From Spirochaetia bacterium UBA2205 (GTDB lineage: Bacteria; Spirochaetota; UBA4802; UB4802): a stretch of 64,000 nt of DNA. The DNA lies in assembly GCA_002328585.1 (NCBI GenBank), contig DCUV01000046.1, positions 7,390 to 71,389 on the forward strand, given 5' to 3'. Made by a program: the position numbers and the translations under genes. Below are positions 27,412 through 36,591 of the stretch, one piece after another. Every line of letters starts with the position of its first letter. Position 1 is the stretch's first letter. The notes under the pieces are model-generated. The model searched no databases and was not told the origin of the DNA. It was given only the letters and a program-made list of their open reading frames with translations.

Positions 27412-28458
27412 ATGGAGAATAGTAATTTTGAAAATACTGTTGTTGAAACAATTTCTCAATATGTTGATACGTATATAAAAGAATTAAAGGATGTTGTTCA
27501 AGATGGGGAACAGGGCATATTTGCTGTAAAAGCAAAGATGATTTCGAATCTTAAGCAACATGCCAGGCCGCCATTAACTATAGAATTAGTTGAAAAAATA
27601 GCAACTGAAATTTTTTCACTGGCAGTATCAGTTGTAAAGCCTATCACGGTGGCTTATTTAGGACCCATAGGAACGTTTACTCACATTGCACTTCTGGAAA
27701 TCTTTGGAGATGCCATCGAAGCGGTGGCTCACAGAACTATCTCTGATGTTTTTGATGAGGTTGAAACAGGCAGAGCAACATTTGGTGTTGTCCCAATTGA
27801 GAATACTACTGAAGGTGCAGTGACCTATACCATGGATGAATTTCTTGAAACAGATTTAAATATTGTTTCTGAAAAATATTTGCGTATCACCTATAGCCTG
27901 CTGTCAGTATGTGACAACATCGATAAGATTAAAAAGATTTATTCCCATCCTCAATCACTGGCTCAATGTAAAAACTGGCTTAAAGCAAATGTACCTAATG
28001 TAGAAATAATTCAGCTCAATTCAACGGCAAAAGCTGCTGAAACAGCTTCATGGGATAAATATTCGGCAGCTATCGCTTCAACTATTTCTGCCAAAATTTA
28101 TAATCTGAATATTATCGCTGATGGGATTGAAGATTCACGACAAAACTTTACCCGCTTTTTAGTTTTAGGTAAACATGCCAATCCACCTTCAAAAAATGAT
28201 AAGACATCGATAGTATGTGCAGTTAAAGATCAGCCTGGAGCTTTGTATAAACTGTTAAAGCCATTCAGCGATCATGGTATAAATATGACAATGATTGAAT
28301 CGCGTCCTGATAAACGAAAAATGTGGGCATATAATTTTTTTATAGATTTTATGGGGCATAAAACAGATCCGGTGGTACAGGAAGCGTTAGAAAATATGAA
28401 ACAGGAAACAATATTTTTGAAGATATTAGGATCATATGAGGCTGAGAAGCATGAATAA
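27412..28458 (+). CDS. pheA: Prephenate dehydratase with degenerate chorismate-mutase-like N-terminus and ACT domain
   Basis: 348 residues from ATG 27412, with AGAGGAG four bases upstream. Prephenate dehydratase region (about 78-250): YLGPIGTFTH, VVPIENTTEGAV, and the catalytic TRF motif in QNFTRFLVLG. C-terminal ACT domain (about 265-340) with DQPGALYKLL and ESRP, the phenylalanine-binding motif for feedback inhibition. The first 75 residues occupy the place of the AroQ mutase of bifunctional P-proteins and are helical, but the expected Arg-x-x-Ile-Asp opening is not visible. Part of scpB-pheA-aroF-tyrA-cmk. Confidence 0.88.
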   Translation: MENSNFENTVVETISQYVDTYIKELKDVVQDGEQGIFAVKAKMISNLKQHARPPLTIELVEKIATEIFSLAVSVVKPITVAYLGPIGTFTHIALLEIFGDAIEAVAHRTISDVFDEVETGRATFGVVPIENTTEGAVTYTMDEFLETDLNIVSEKYLRITYSLLSVCDNIDKIKKIYSHPQSLAQCKNWLKANVPNVEIIQLNSTAKAAETASWDKYSAAIASTISAKIYNLNIIADGIEDSRQNFTRFLVLGKHANPPSKNDKTSIVCAVKDQPGALYKLLKPFSDHGINMTMIESRPDKRKMWAYNFFIDFMGHKTDPVVQEALENMKQETIFLKILGSYEAEKHE

Positions 28459-28488
28459 AATATTTTCTGTTAATGGAGGAGATGGTAT

Positions 28489-29505
28489 ATGATTATTGTA
28501 TTAAAACCTAATATAACACAAGATGAAATTGATCATATTGTTGGAAAGATAACATCGCTAAATTTACAGCCACATGTTTCAAAAGGACAATACCGTACTA
28601 TTATTACTGTTATTGGTGATGAGGATATCATTCGCGAACAACCGCTTGAAGCAATTTCAGGGGTTGAGTCAGTAAAACCTATATTAAAGCCATATAAGTT
28701 AGCAAGTAAAGAGACTCATCCTGATAGAACTATTGTACGGGTTGGTGATGTTGTCATAGGTGGTGATAAATTAGTTTTAGTAGCCGGGCCATGCGCTGTT
28801 GAAGGTGAGAAAGAAATAATTGAGCATGCAAAGATGGTAAAAAAGGCAGGAGCATCCCTGCTCAGGGCTGGTGCATACAAGCCCCGTTCTTCTCCCTATA
28901 CATTTCAGGGTTTTGGAGCGTTAGGTCTGAAATATTTAGCACGAGCAAAAGAAGAAACGGGATTACCGATAATTACCGAGGTGATGGATCCACGGGATGT
29001 GGGATTAATAGCTGAGTGTGCCGATGTATTGCAGGTGGGCACACGAAATATGCAGAATTTTAATTTATTAAAGGAGTTGGGTAAAATCGATAAGCCTATT
29101 CTTTTAAAGCGTGGTATGAGTGCCACTATTAATGAATTTTTGATGTCGGCAGAATATATTCTTTCACAGGGGAATAAGCAGGTTATTTTATGTCCACGGG
29201 GTATTCGTACTTTTGAGGATGTTACACGCAATACTCTTGATGCCGGAGCTGTGCCTGTGCTCAAAGATTTTTCGCATCTTCCTGTTATATGTGATCCAAG
29301 CCATGCAATGGGACTTAAAGATTATGTTGTAGCTGCAGCTTTAGCATATGTTGCAGCAGGTGCTGATGGAATAATGGTGGAAGCGCACCCCAATCCGGAA
29401 GAAGCAATGTCTGATGGACAGCAAACAATTAATTATGAACAACTGGTTGATTTAAAGAAAAAACTTGTCAGTGTTGCACAGGCTTTGGGAAGAGGTATGT
29501 ATTGA
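28489..29505 (+). CDS. aroF: 3-deoxy-7-phosphoheptulonate synthase, type I-beta with N-terminal regulatory domain
   Basis: 338 residues with a strong ribosome binding site (GGAGGAGATG). Condenses phosphoenolpyruvate and erythrose 4-phosphate, the first step of the shikimate pathway. Residues 1-70 form a ferredoxin-like domain as in the Thermotoga-type enzyme, where it mediates tyrosine or phenylalanine inhibition. Catalytic barrel markers: VAGPCAVE, RAGAYKPRSSPYTFQG, TEVMDP, ILLKRGMSAT, CDPSHAMG and MVEAHPNP. Located between pheA and tyrA. Confidence 0.95.
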   Translation: MIIVLKPNITQDEIDHIVGKITSLNLQPHVSKGQYRTIITVIGDEDIIREQPLEAISGVESVKPILKPYKLASKETHPDRTIVRVGDVVIGGDKLVLVAGPCAVEGEKEIIEHAKMVKKAGASLLRAGAYKPRSSPYTFQGFGALGLKYLARAKEETGLPIITEVMDPRDVGLIAECADVLQVGTRNMQNFNLLKELGKIDKPILLKRGMSATINEFLMSAEYILSQGNKQVILCPRGIRTFEDVTRNTLDAGAVPVLKDFSHLPVICDPSHAMGLKDYVVAAALAYVAAGADGIMVEAHPNPEEAMSDGQQTINYEQLVDLKKKLVSVAQALGRGMY

Positions 29506-30380
29506 TGTTTAATACAGTTGCAATAATTGGTCTGGGACTGATTGGAGGGTCTATCGCCAGGATGCTCAAGAAAATGAATAATGAAGTTATTATTAGAGCA
29601 TATGGCAGGAATCCTGAGCTATTGCAGGGCGCTAAAGAAGAAGGTATTATTGACGATGGTGGCTCCATCAATAAAATAGATTGTAGTGGAGTAGATTTAT
29701 TTATTGTTGCAACACCTGTTCTTTCATCTATTGATTTAATTCATTCATTGTTGGGCAGTGATGATTTGAAAAAGGAAGCCTTAATAATAGATGCAGGAAG
29801 TGTAAAGCAATCTATTATAGATTCAATTATTGCGCATGATAAAGCCTGTCAGTTTATTGGATGCCATCCAATGGCTGGTTCTGAAAAATCCGGGTACCAA
29901 TACAGCTCGCATTCTCTTCTTGACAATGCATGGGTTATCATAACACCTCATGATAAAAATAATGAAAGTGATATAAAAAAAATTGAAGCATTCTGGAAGA
30001 TGTTAGAATGTAACACTATCATTATTGATGCACAACTGCACGATACAAGAGTTGCCTATTCAAGTCATCTGCCTCATATTGCCTCCACTGCATTAGTTGA
30101 TAGTTTTGATATTGGTAAAAACAGCACATATAGTACCATAGAACCATTTATTGGCAAAGGGTTTAGAGATATGACAAGATTAGCTGGCGGCAAACCTGAT
30201 ATGTGGGCAGATATTGTTTTGCTCAATCATGGTAATATTGTGAATGCACTTGATTCATATATCAATTCGCTCATGCATATAAAAAGCATAATGCAACAGG
30301 CTGCACAAACCAATGATAGAACGTTGCTGTACAAGTATTTTGCTACTATCCGCCAAAAATGGGAAAAATATAATGACTAA
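29505..30380 (+). CDS. tyrA: Prephenate/arogenate dehydrogenase
   Basis: 291 residues from the ATG at 29505, whose first base is the last base of the aroF stop (TGATG); a TTG at 29502 is less likely. NAD-binding motif IGLGLIGGSIAR is at the N-terminus; the catalytic His is in CHPMAGSEKSG, and SHLPHIAS is the second conserved His segment. Makes hydroxyphenylpyruvate or tyrosine. It has no ACT domain. Ends 8 bases inside cmk. Confidence 0.93.
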   Translation: MFNTVAIIGLGLIGGSIARMLKKMNNEVIIRAYGRNPELLQGAKEEGIIDDGGSINKIDCSGVDLFIVATPVLSSIDLIHSLLGSDDLKKEALIIDAGSVKQSIIDSIIAHDKACQFIGCHPMAGSEKSGYQYSSHSLLDNAWVIITPHDKNNESDIKKIEAFWKMLECNTIIIDAQLHDTRVAYSSHLPHIASTALVDSFDIGKNSTYSTIEPFIGKGFRDMTRLAGGKPDMWADIVLLNHGNIVNALDSYINSLMHIKSIMQQAAQTNDRTLLYKYFATIRQKWEKYND

Positions 30381-31062
30381 AAATAAAAATATAGTAATTG
30401 CTATAGATGGGCCTGCTGGATCGGGCAAGAGCTCTGTTGCGCGTGAAGTAGCTAAACGAATGGGATTGCAGTATATTGATTCGGGAGCCCTGTATAGAGC
30501 TATAACGTTATATGTACTGGAAAAATCGGGTGAATCATTTACTCCAGAAGATGTGTGCAGATATCTCAACACTATACATCTTGAACAGGTGTTTAATGCT
30601 GATGGAAGTTGTACAACTATCTGTAATGGAATAGATGTCAGTGAAAAAATTCGTAGTGAAACTATAGCATCACATATTGGGAAAATTTCAGATATTGTTG
30701 AAGTACGACACTTTGTTAATGCTCGGATGCGTGAATGGGCCAGGGACCATTCCATTATTGTTGATGGGAGGGATATTGGAACAGTTGTTTTTCCTGACGC
30801 CATTATCAAGATATATCTGGATGCATCGGTTGATGAACGAGCAAAACGCAGAGCTTTAGAGTATTCACTGAAGGGAAAAGACGTTGACCGTGATGAATTG
30901 AAAACACAAATTAGATTAAGAGATGAACAGGATATGAAAAGGGAATTTGGTGCATTGAAAAAATCAGATGATGCAATATATCTTGATACAAGCAATATAA
31001 CACAGAATGAGGTTGTGCAAAGTATTTATTCTTTAATCAATACAAAAATACAATACTGTTAG
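30373..31062 (+). CDS. cmk: Cytidylate kinase
   Basis: 229 residues from ATG 30373, which overlaps the tyrA stop; a longer frame from 30313 would lie wholly inside tyrA. P-loop IDGPAGSGKSSVAR, substrate-binding YIDSGALYRA, and DGRDIGTVVFPDA are diagnostic. Phosphorylates CMP/dCMP. In many genomes aroA sits between tyrA and cmk; here it is absent. The rpsA gene follows after 176 bases. Confidence 0.94.
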   Translation: MTKNKNIVIAIDGPAGSGKSSVAREVAKRMGLQYIDSGALYRAITLYVLEKSGESFTPEDVCRYLNTIHLEQVFNADGSCTTICNGIDVSEKIRSETIASHIGKISDIVEVRHFVNARMREWARDHSIIVDGRDIGTVVFPDAIIKIYLDASVDERAKRRALEYSLKGKDVDRDELKTQIRLRDEQDMKREFGALKKSDDAIYLDTSNITQNEVVQSIYSLINTKIQYC

Positions 31063-31238
31063 CTATTGTCATGGTGGTGTGGGGTGATGGTATATATTTA
31101 TGAATGTTATATTGTGTCGTACAAATAATGTAATTTTTGGATATAGCTTTAAATTATTGCTAAAATAAAATTGACTTATAAAGAGTAATTCCTTTCATTG
31201 TATAATTGTGTAAAAGTAATGAATATAGGTGAAGTGAT

Positions 31239-32906
31239 ATGAATTTAGAGAGAAGTGATAGCCAGTTATATATGGATCATGTTTCAAACCTTTCAAATGA
31301 TTCTATTCAAACAAAGGCTATTTATAATGGGGAGATAGTAACTGTTGATAATGACTTCGCATATGTTAGTATTGGCACAAAGACTGATGGGAGGGTAAGC
31401 CTTGAAGAGTTTGAAGTTGCCCCTAAGGTTGGTGATATTGTTGAGGTTATGCTGGTAAACAGACGCCTTCTGGATGGGATGTATGTGTTTTCAATAAAAG
31501 CAGCAAAAAAGGAAAAAAGCTGGCAGCAATTTTTGAAAGCTATCGAAGGAAGCTCTATAATACAGGGGATTGTAACACAAAAATCAAAAAGCGGTTATAT
31601 TGTTGATTGTGATGGTTTTCATGCTTTTTTGCCTTTGACGTTAGCTGCTGATATCAAGGGTAAATCTCCAAATGGACATTCAAGCGTATATTTTAAAGTT
31701 AAAAATGTTGATAAAAGAAAACGATCTGTTGTTTTGTCAAGAAAAGATTTTCTTGATGAAGAGCAGCAAAAAATATGGGACAATTTAGAGAAAAATTACT
31801 CGCTTGGTGATGTTATACGAGGGAAGGTGACAAAGTTCGTTGATTTTGGAGCATTTATTGATATCGGTGGTATTGATGCACTTCTTCACCGCAATGATAT
31901 TTCCTGGCGTAAAGTTTTTAAAAAAAAGAAGATATTAAGGATTGGTGAAGAACGTGATTTTGTTTTGTTATCTTTTAATAGAGCAGAAGGCAAAATTGCA
32001 CTTGGCTTAAAGCAACTTATTTCTGATCCATGGTTATCTGTTCCTGAAAAATTCAAGGTTGGGGAAACAACAGAAGGTAAGGTAGTAACACTTACAAATT
32101 TTGGTATGTTTATAGAGTTTGAGGCAGGCGTTGAAGGTTTTTGTGCTGCAACCGATATTTCATGGACAAAACGGATGGTTAATCCTAAAGAGCAATACAA
32201 AAAAGGTGATAGGGTCAATGTAGTCATTCTTGATGTTGATCTTGAAAACAGAAAACTTTTAGTAGGTATCAAACAACTTTATCCCAATCCATGGGATACT
32301 ATACAGGAGCGATTCCCATTAAAAAGTATTCATACACGGACAATTAAAAAGATTGTTAATTTTGGCATGTTTGTTGAATTAGAATCCGATGTTGATGGCT
32401 TGATACATATTTCTGATATATCATGGGATGAAAATCTTAAAGATATTCATTCACAGTATAAAGAAGGACAGGAAGTGCAGTGTACTATTCTTGAGATTAA
32501 CAAAGAAGAGCAAAAAATTGCATGTGGCATAAAGCAGCTAACAAGGTCACCATGGGAAATAATAGCAGATAAATATCAGCCGCGTACTGTTATTTCAGGG
32601 ACAATTACCGGTATAGTACCATTTGGGATTTTTGTAAAGATTGACGGTGATTCGGTAGAAGGGCTTGTCCATATTTCAGAAGTTTCCAGGAAAAAAATTG
32701 ATTCTGTTGAAGATATCTTTAAGATTGGCGATAAGGTGAATGCTGTAGTACTGGGCGTTGATGTTGCAAAGAAGAGATTATCACTCAGTATTAAACATTA
32801 TGAAATAATGAGCGAAAAAGAAGAAATCAAAAAGATTTTGAACACTACAACAGCAGGTACTGTTACATTAGGCGAGCTGTTGAAGAATAAATTAGACAAG
32901 GAATGA
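31239..32906 (+). CDS. rpsA: 30S ribosomal protein S1
   Basis: 555 residues, the usual length. Six S1/OB-fold repeats can be followed: AIYNGEIVTVDNDFAYVSIG, IIQGIVTQKSKSGYIVDC, VIRGKVTKFVDFGAFIDIGG, TEGKVVTLTNFGMFIEF, RTIKKIVNFGMFVELES and ISGTITGIVPFGIFVKI. Repeats 3-6 are best conserved and carry the mRNA-binding aromatic residues (FGAF/FGMF/FGIF). AGGTGAAGTG precedes the ATG. Confidence 0.95.
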   Translation: MNLERSDSQLYMDHVSNLSNDSIQTKAIYNGEIVTVDNDFAYVSIGTKTDGRVSLEEFEVAPKVGDIVEVMLVNRRLLDGMYVFSIKAAKKEKSWQQFLKAIEGSSIIQGIVTQKSKSGYIVDCDGFHAFLPLTLAADIKGKSPNGHSSVYFKVKNVDKRKRSVVLSRKDFLDEEQQKIWDNLEKNYSLGDVIRGKVTKFVDFGAFIDIGGIDALLHRNDISWRKVFKKKKILRIGEERDFVLLSFNRAEGKIALGLKQLISDPWLSVPEKFKVGETTEGKVVTLTNFGMFIEFEAGVEGFCAATDISWTKRMVNPKEQYKKGDRVNVVILDVDLENRKLLVGIKQLYPNPWDTIQERFPLKSIHTRTIKKIVNFGMFVELESDVDGLIHISDISWDENLKDIHSQYKEGQEVQCTILEINKEEQKIACGIKQLTRSPWEIIADKYQPRTVISGTITGIVPFGIFVKIDGDSVEGLVHISEVSRKKIDSVEDIFKIGDKVNAVVLGVDVAKKRLSLSIKHYEIMSEKEEIKKILNTTTAGTVTLGELLKNKLDKE

Positions 32907-32912
32907 TTCCTT

Positions 32913-33614
32913 ATGATTGATCGTCAGGTTAGTGTAAAAAGAAATATTGTAGAACAAACACTTATGAATGTGCGAGATTATATTCGCGCTCATCAATCAA
33001 TTGTTGTAAAAATTACAATTGTTTCTGGCATAGTACTGTTTGTGATAATTGCAGGTATTGTTTTTTTTGATTATAAAATTAATAAAGAAACTTCCGACTT
33101 TGAAGCTGTACTGGAAGAATATAGGAACACGTATACACTTGACGAAATTCAAAAGCAGGAAAAATTCGAGCGCACTGTTATGAAGCTTCAATCGATAGCT
33201 GATAGCTCTTATTTTGGATATGTTCATAATAATGGATATTATATCATTGCAAGTCTCTATTTTAATGAAAAAGATTACAGCAATGCAGCTAAATATTATG
33301 AAAAAGCCTACCGACATTGTTCGCCGCTGTTTGCTGCACTTGCATTGCAACAGGCAGGAATTGCCTGTGAATATATAAATAATATTGATGAAGCTTTGCG
33401 ATACTATTTGTTATGTGAATCAAAATATAATACATCATACAATAGTGATCAGATTCTTTTTAATATTGGTAGGATGTATAGCCTTAAGGGTGAATATTTT
33501 AAAGCACGTGAATATTATACAAAGGTGACTGTTGAATTTCCTCAATCGGTATTTGCTAAAAGAGCTATGCAGTATGGTATGTTTCTTGGAGCTATTGAAA
33601 GCAGGCAGAAATAA
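32913..33614 (+). CDS. Membrane-anchored TPR protein
   Basis: 233 residues, starting six bases after the rpsA stop. A cytoplasmic N-terminus of 30 residues is followed by one transmembrane helix (about 32-54) and a periplasmic domain with four TPR-like repeats (ASLYFNEKDYSNAAKYYEKAY, GIACEYINNIDEALRYYL, GRMYSLKGEYFKAREYY). The topology resembles YfgM/AncA-type envelope chaperone helpers, but sequence alone does not prove this. Co-transcription with rpsA is likely. Confidence 0.65.
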   Translation: MIDRQVSVKRNIVEQTLMNVRDYIRAHQSIVVKITIVSGIVLFVIIAGIVFFDYKINKETSDFEAVLEEYRNTYTLDEIQKQEKFERTVMKLQSIADSSYFGYVHNNGYYIIASLYFNEKDYSNAAKYYEKAYRHCSPLFAALALQQAGIACEYINNIDEALRYYLLCESKYNTSYNSDQILFNIGRMYSLKGEYFKAREYYTKVTVEFPQSVFAKRAMQYGMFLGAIESRQK

Positions 33615-33703
33615 TTAGATGTAATAAAAAAGCATTGGCATAAATAGTATCATTTTTTTAAAGCATTATTTTAATTATGACAATTTGAAAAAGGAGTAAG
33701 AAA

Positions 33704-33898
33704 GTGGCGGTTCCAAAGAGGCGAAAATCAAAAGCAAAATCAAGAATGCGACGCTCACATGATGCAATAGGGGCACCCAATTTACGACCATGTCCTACAT
33801 GTGGCGCCTATATTTTACCCCATAGAGTTTGTCCTGAATGTGGACATTATAAAGGAAAACTTGTAATAGAACCTGTTGTAAAAGTTACAAAGGGGTAA
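33704..33898 (+). CDS. rpmF: 50S ribosomal protein L32, GTG start
   Basis: 64 residues starting at GTG after AAGGAG. MAVPKRRKSKAKSRMRR is the family opening, and CPTCG with CPECGHYKG supplies four cysteines of a zinc ribbon. The usual neighbour DUF177/YceD is not upstream, and plsX/fab genes between rpmF and acpP are missing. Confidence 0.95.
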   Translation: MAVPKRRKSKAKSRMRRSHDAIGAPNLRPCPTCGAYILPHRVCPECGHYKGKLVIEPVVKVTKG

Positions 33899-33916
33899 AA
33901 GGTATTTCAAAAATTC

Positions 33917-33946
33917 ATGGGGCGTTGATAACGCTCCATTTATATT
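33917..33946 (+). terminator. Hairpin after rpmF
   Basis: Ten-pair stem (33917-33926 with 33930-33939, one G-U) with GAT loop, followed by TTATATT. Eighteen bases after the rpmF stop and just before a good promoter, so it probably separates rpmF from acpP. The T-run is short. Confidence 0.6.
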
Positions 33947-33950
33947 AAAC

Positions 33951-33980
33951 TTGACAAAATTAAATACTTCATACTATTAT
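33951..33980 (+). promoter_or_regulatory. Sigma-70-type promoter for acpP
   Basis: TTGACA at 33951-33956 and TATTAT at 33975-33980, 18 bases apart, 68 bases before the acpP ATG and immediately after the rpmF hairpin. The best promoter match I found in the window. Confidence 0.65.
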
Positions 33981-34047
33981 CACCGATAGGTCTATATTGT
34001 AAGGGATTTGGTATGCTAAACAAGCGAGGTAAGGAGGGGTAGAGGTA

Positions 34048-34284
34048 ATGGCAGTTGATTTTGAAAAAATAAAAAAAATTATCGTCGATCAATTAGGGGT
34101 CGATGAATCCGAGGTTACACTCAGGGCATCGTTTGTTGATGATTTAGGTGCAGATTCATTAGATACTGTTGAATTGGTGATGGCATTGGAAGAAGAGTTT
34201 GGCATAGAAATTCCCGACGAAGACGCTGAGAAATTATTGACCGTCGAGGATGTTATTAACTATATTGAAGCTAAACTACATTGA
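34048..34284 (+). CDS. acpP: Acyl carrier protein
   Basis: 78 residues, acidic. The 4'-phosphopantetheine attachment serine is in DDLGADSLDTVELVMALEE (Ser37-39 region). Carries growing acyl chains in fatty-acid synthesis. Strong AAGGAGG-type binding site upstream. The rnc gene follows after 25 bases, a common pairing, without fabF in between. Confidence 0.96.
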   Translation: MAVDFEKIKKIIVDQLGVDESEVTLRASFVDDLGADSLDTVELVMALEEEFGIEIPDEDAEKLLTVEDVINYIEAKLH

Positions 34285-34309
34285 TAGTGTTTATTTATTG
34301 CGACATACA

Positions 34310-35053
34310 ATGAATGATGACAAAACGAAGGGATCAGAAAAAAAAAGGCAGAATCGCAAATTGCAACAGCTTGAAAAACGCTTGCGGATAACATTTAATA
34401 ATAAATCATTATTACGACGAGCATTAACCCACCGTTCTTTTGTGAATGAATCAACAGTTCCAGTAAAAGATAATGAACGATTGGAATATTTAGGGGATTC
34501 AGTTTTAGCATTAGTAGTCAATGAATATCTTTTCAAATCATTTGAAAATTATCCTGAAGGTGATTTAGCCAAAATAAAATCAGCAGTTGTATCAGAAGTA
34601 ATGTTAGCAAACGTTGCTATCAATTTAAATTTAGGTGACTTCATTCTTATGGGCAGAGGTGAGGAACTTACCGGGGGGCGACAGAGGCAATCCATACTTG
34701 CAAATACGCTTGAAGCTATTATTGGTGCAGTATACATTGATTCAGGTTTGACAAAATCAAAAAAATTGGTGTTACGATTGTTAAAAAAGGATATCCAGAG
34801 GATTGACAAACTTTCCTATCTTCGTGATCCCAAAACAACATTACAGGAAATAGTCCAGAAGAAGTACAAAAACCGACCAATTTATACTGTTATACAGGAA
34901 TCAGGACCTGACCATAGCAAAATATATACTGTAAAGCTGGTCATTAATGATGAGGATATTACCATGGGAAGTGGGAGCAGTAAACGCAAGGCGGAATCAG
35001 ATGCTGCTAAAAAAGCATTAGAGCTCATCTATTCTGACAGGATACATATATGA
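34310..35053 (+). CDS. rnc: Ribonuclease III
   Basis: 247 residues from ATG 34310; a longer frame from 34250 overlaps acpP. Catalytic domain with NERLEYLGDSVLALV, including the metal-binding Glu/Asp, and a second acidic site in ANTLEAIIGAVYID. The double-stranded-RNA-binding domain is at about 175-245 (DPKTTLQEIVQKK, GSGSSKRKAESDAAKKAL). Processes rRNA precursors and structured mRNAs. Overlaps the NUDIX gene by 4 bases. Confidence 0.94.
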   Translation: MNDDKTKGSEKKRQNRKLQQLEKRLRITFNNKSLLRRALTHRSFVNESTVPVKDNERLEYLGDSVLALVVNEYLFKSFENYPEGDLAKIKSAVVSEVMLANVAINLNLGDFILMGRGEELTGGRQRQSILANTLEAIIGAVYIDSGLTKSKKLVLRLLKKDIQRIDKLSYLRDPKTTLQEIVQKKYKNRPIYTVIQESGPDHSKIYTVKLVINDEDITMGSGSSKRKAESDAAKKALELIYSDRIHI

Positions 35054-35514
35054 GGTTTAAGCTGTCGCTATCGCATAAAAAGATAAGAATTCGTGTTGCC
35101 GGATTGGTTGTAAAAGATGATACAATACTGATGATTGCACATAAAAAAGGGAATGACATCTATTGGTTGCTGCCTGGAGGGGGCGTTGAATATCGGGAAT
35201 CACTGGATAATGCATTAAAAAGAGAATTTAAAGAAGAGCTGGGTCTTGACGTTGATGTTGGGGATATAGCTATGATTGCTGATTCCATAGAGCCAAATGG
35301 TAAGCGACACATAATAAATGTCATTTTCTGGTGCAACGTTGTAAGCGAGGCAATACAGCTTGGAAGTGAAAAAATTTTGTATGGCTATAGCTTCAAACCC
35401 TTGCAAGACATGGATACTATTGTCATATATCCTCCTCTTAATACATATATCATCCAGCTTCTGAAAAACAAAAATGAAAAAATTTACAAAGGTTCATTGT
35501 GGATTCCAAAATAA
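35050..35514 (+). CDS. NUDIX hydrolase
   Basis: 154 residues. The NUDIX box is complete (GGGVEYRESLDNALKREF followed by KEELGL), giving Gx5Ex7REUxEExGU. N-terminal VAGLVVKDDTILMIAHKK is the usual first strand pair. Substrate unknown; members hydrolyse nucleoside diphosphates linked to another group. Starts inside the last codons of rnc and ends 16 bases inside aroB, so translation is coupled. Confidence 0.88.
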   Translation: MRFKLSLSHKKIRIRVAGLVVKDDTILMIAHKKGNDIYWLLPGGGVEYRESLDNALKREFKEELGLDVDVGDIAMIADSIEPNGKRHIINVIFWCNVVSEAIQLGSEKILYGYSFKPLQDMDTIVIYPPLNTYIIQLLKNKNEKIYKGSLWIPK

Positions 35515-36587
35515 ATAGTGAAACTATTGTAGCTCATTATTCATCAAAACAATCGACAATAACTATCGGACACGGTATTTTTAATTTTCTTGTTTGTTTA
35601 TTGCCATATTCAAAGTGGGATGTAATCGGAGCAATTATTAGTGACAGGGTGTATTTACTTCACAGGCAAACTATTGATGATAGCTTACAAGAAATCAATG
35701 CCTGCATTAAAGGATATGACGATACAGAATATAATAAATCATATGCTTATGCTGAAAATTATTTTAATTATTTATTGCATAATCAATTTTCCAGAAAGTC
35801 ATTACTCATTGGTATTGGTGGCGGAGTCACAACAGATTTTACCGGATATCTGGCATCATCATATATGAGGGGTATAGATGTTGTGTATGTCCCCACAACG
35901 TTGCTTGCGATGGTTGATGCAAGTATAGGTGGCAAGGTTGCAGTTAATATTGAAGCTGGTAAAAATATTATAGGTCATTTTCATCAGCCTGATTATATAA
36001 TTGTTGATACGGGATTTTTAACAACACTGCCAGTTGAAGAATGGCAGTGTGGGATGTCCGAAGCGATAAAACATGCTATAATTGGCGATAGTTCTTCGTT
36101 AAACCTTTTTCTTAAAAGAGAGGTTTCAATTGGTAATGTTAATGAAAGTCTTTATCATTGTGTGAAAAATTCGGTGTGTTTTAAAGCAAACATTGTTGAA
36201 CAGGATGAATTTGAGAAAAATATACGGTCTATTTTAAATTATGGTCATACAGTTGGGCATGCCATTGAATCAGTGTTTCACTATACGTTAAGTCATGGCG
36301 AAGCTGTTGCGGTAGGGATGCTGGTAGAGTCGTATATATCTATGAAGATGGGGATGCCCCAAGAAGATTTTGAACTCATAAAGGAGTTGCTCCTGTACTA
36401 TAAGCTGCTGCCAAACATTTCATTTTCTACCAGTGATATAATAGATCATATGCAGTATGATAAAAAGAACATAAAAGGTACAATCCTCTTTGTTCTTCTG
36501 GAAAAATTGGGCAAGCCAGTGATAGGCAAGGAGGTGCCTGGCACATTGATAACTGAAGCATTGAATTATTATTTAACAATGGTGTGA
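35499..36587 (+). CDS. aroB: 3-dehydroquinate synthase, GTG start
   Basis: 362 residues; GTG start overlapping the NUDIX gene. NAD-binding GIGGGVTTDFTGYLASSYMRG, VPTTLLAMVDASIGGK, metal ligands in MSEAIKHAIIGD (Glu) and NYGHTVGHAIE (His), and LSHGEAVAVGM (His). Second step of the shikimate pathway, complementing aroF at 28489. The substrate-site motif KxxK is represented by DKKNIKG near the C-terminus. Confidence 0.94.
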   Translation: MDSKINSETIVAHYSSKQSTITIGHGIFNFLVCLLPYSKWDVIGAIISDRVYLLHRQTIDDSLQEINACIKGYDDTEYNKSYAYAENYFNYLLHNQFSRKSLLIGIGGGVTTDFTGYLASSYMRGIDVVYVPTTLLAMVDASIGGKVAVNIEAGKNIIGHFHQPDYIIVDTGFLTTLPVEEWQCGMSEAIKHAIIGDSSSLNLFLKREVSIGNVNESLYHCVKNSVCFKANIVEQDEFEKNIRSILNYGHTVGHAIESVFHYTLSHGEAVAVGMLVESYISMKMGMPQEDFELIKELLLYYKLLPNISFSTSDIIDHMQYDKKNIKGTILFVLLEKLGKPVIGKEVPGTLITEALNYYLTMV

Positions 36588-36591
36588 TACT

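Noticed and set aside
30255..30995. 246-codon minus-strand frame opposite cmk
   Set aside because: cmk on the plus strand has full family motifs; the antisense frame has serine-rich random composition.
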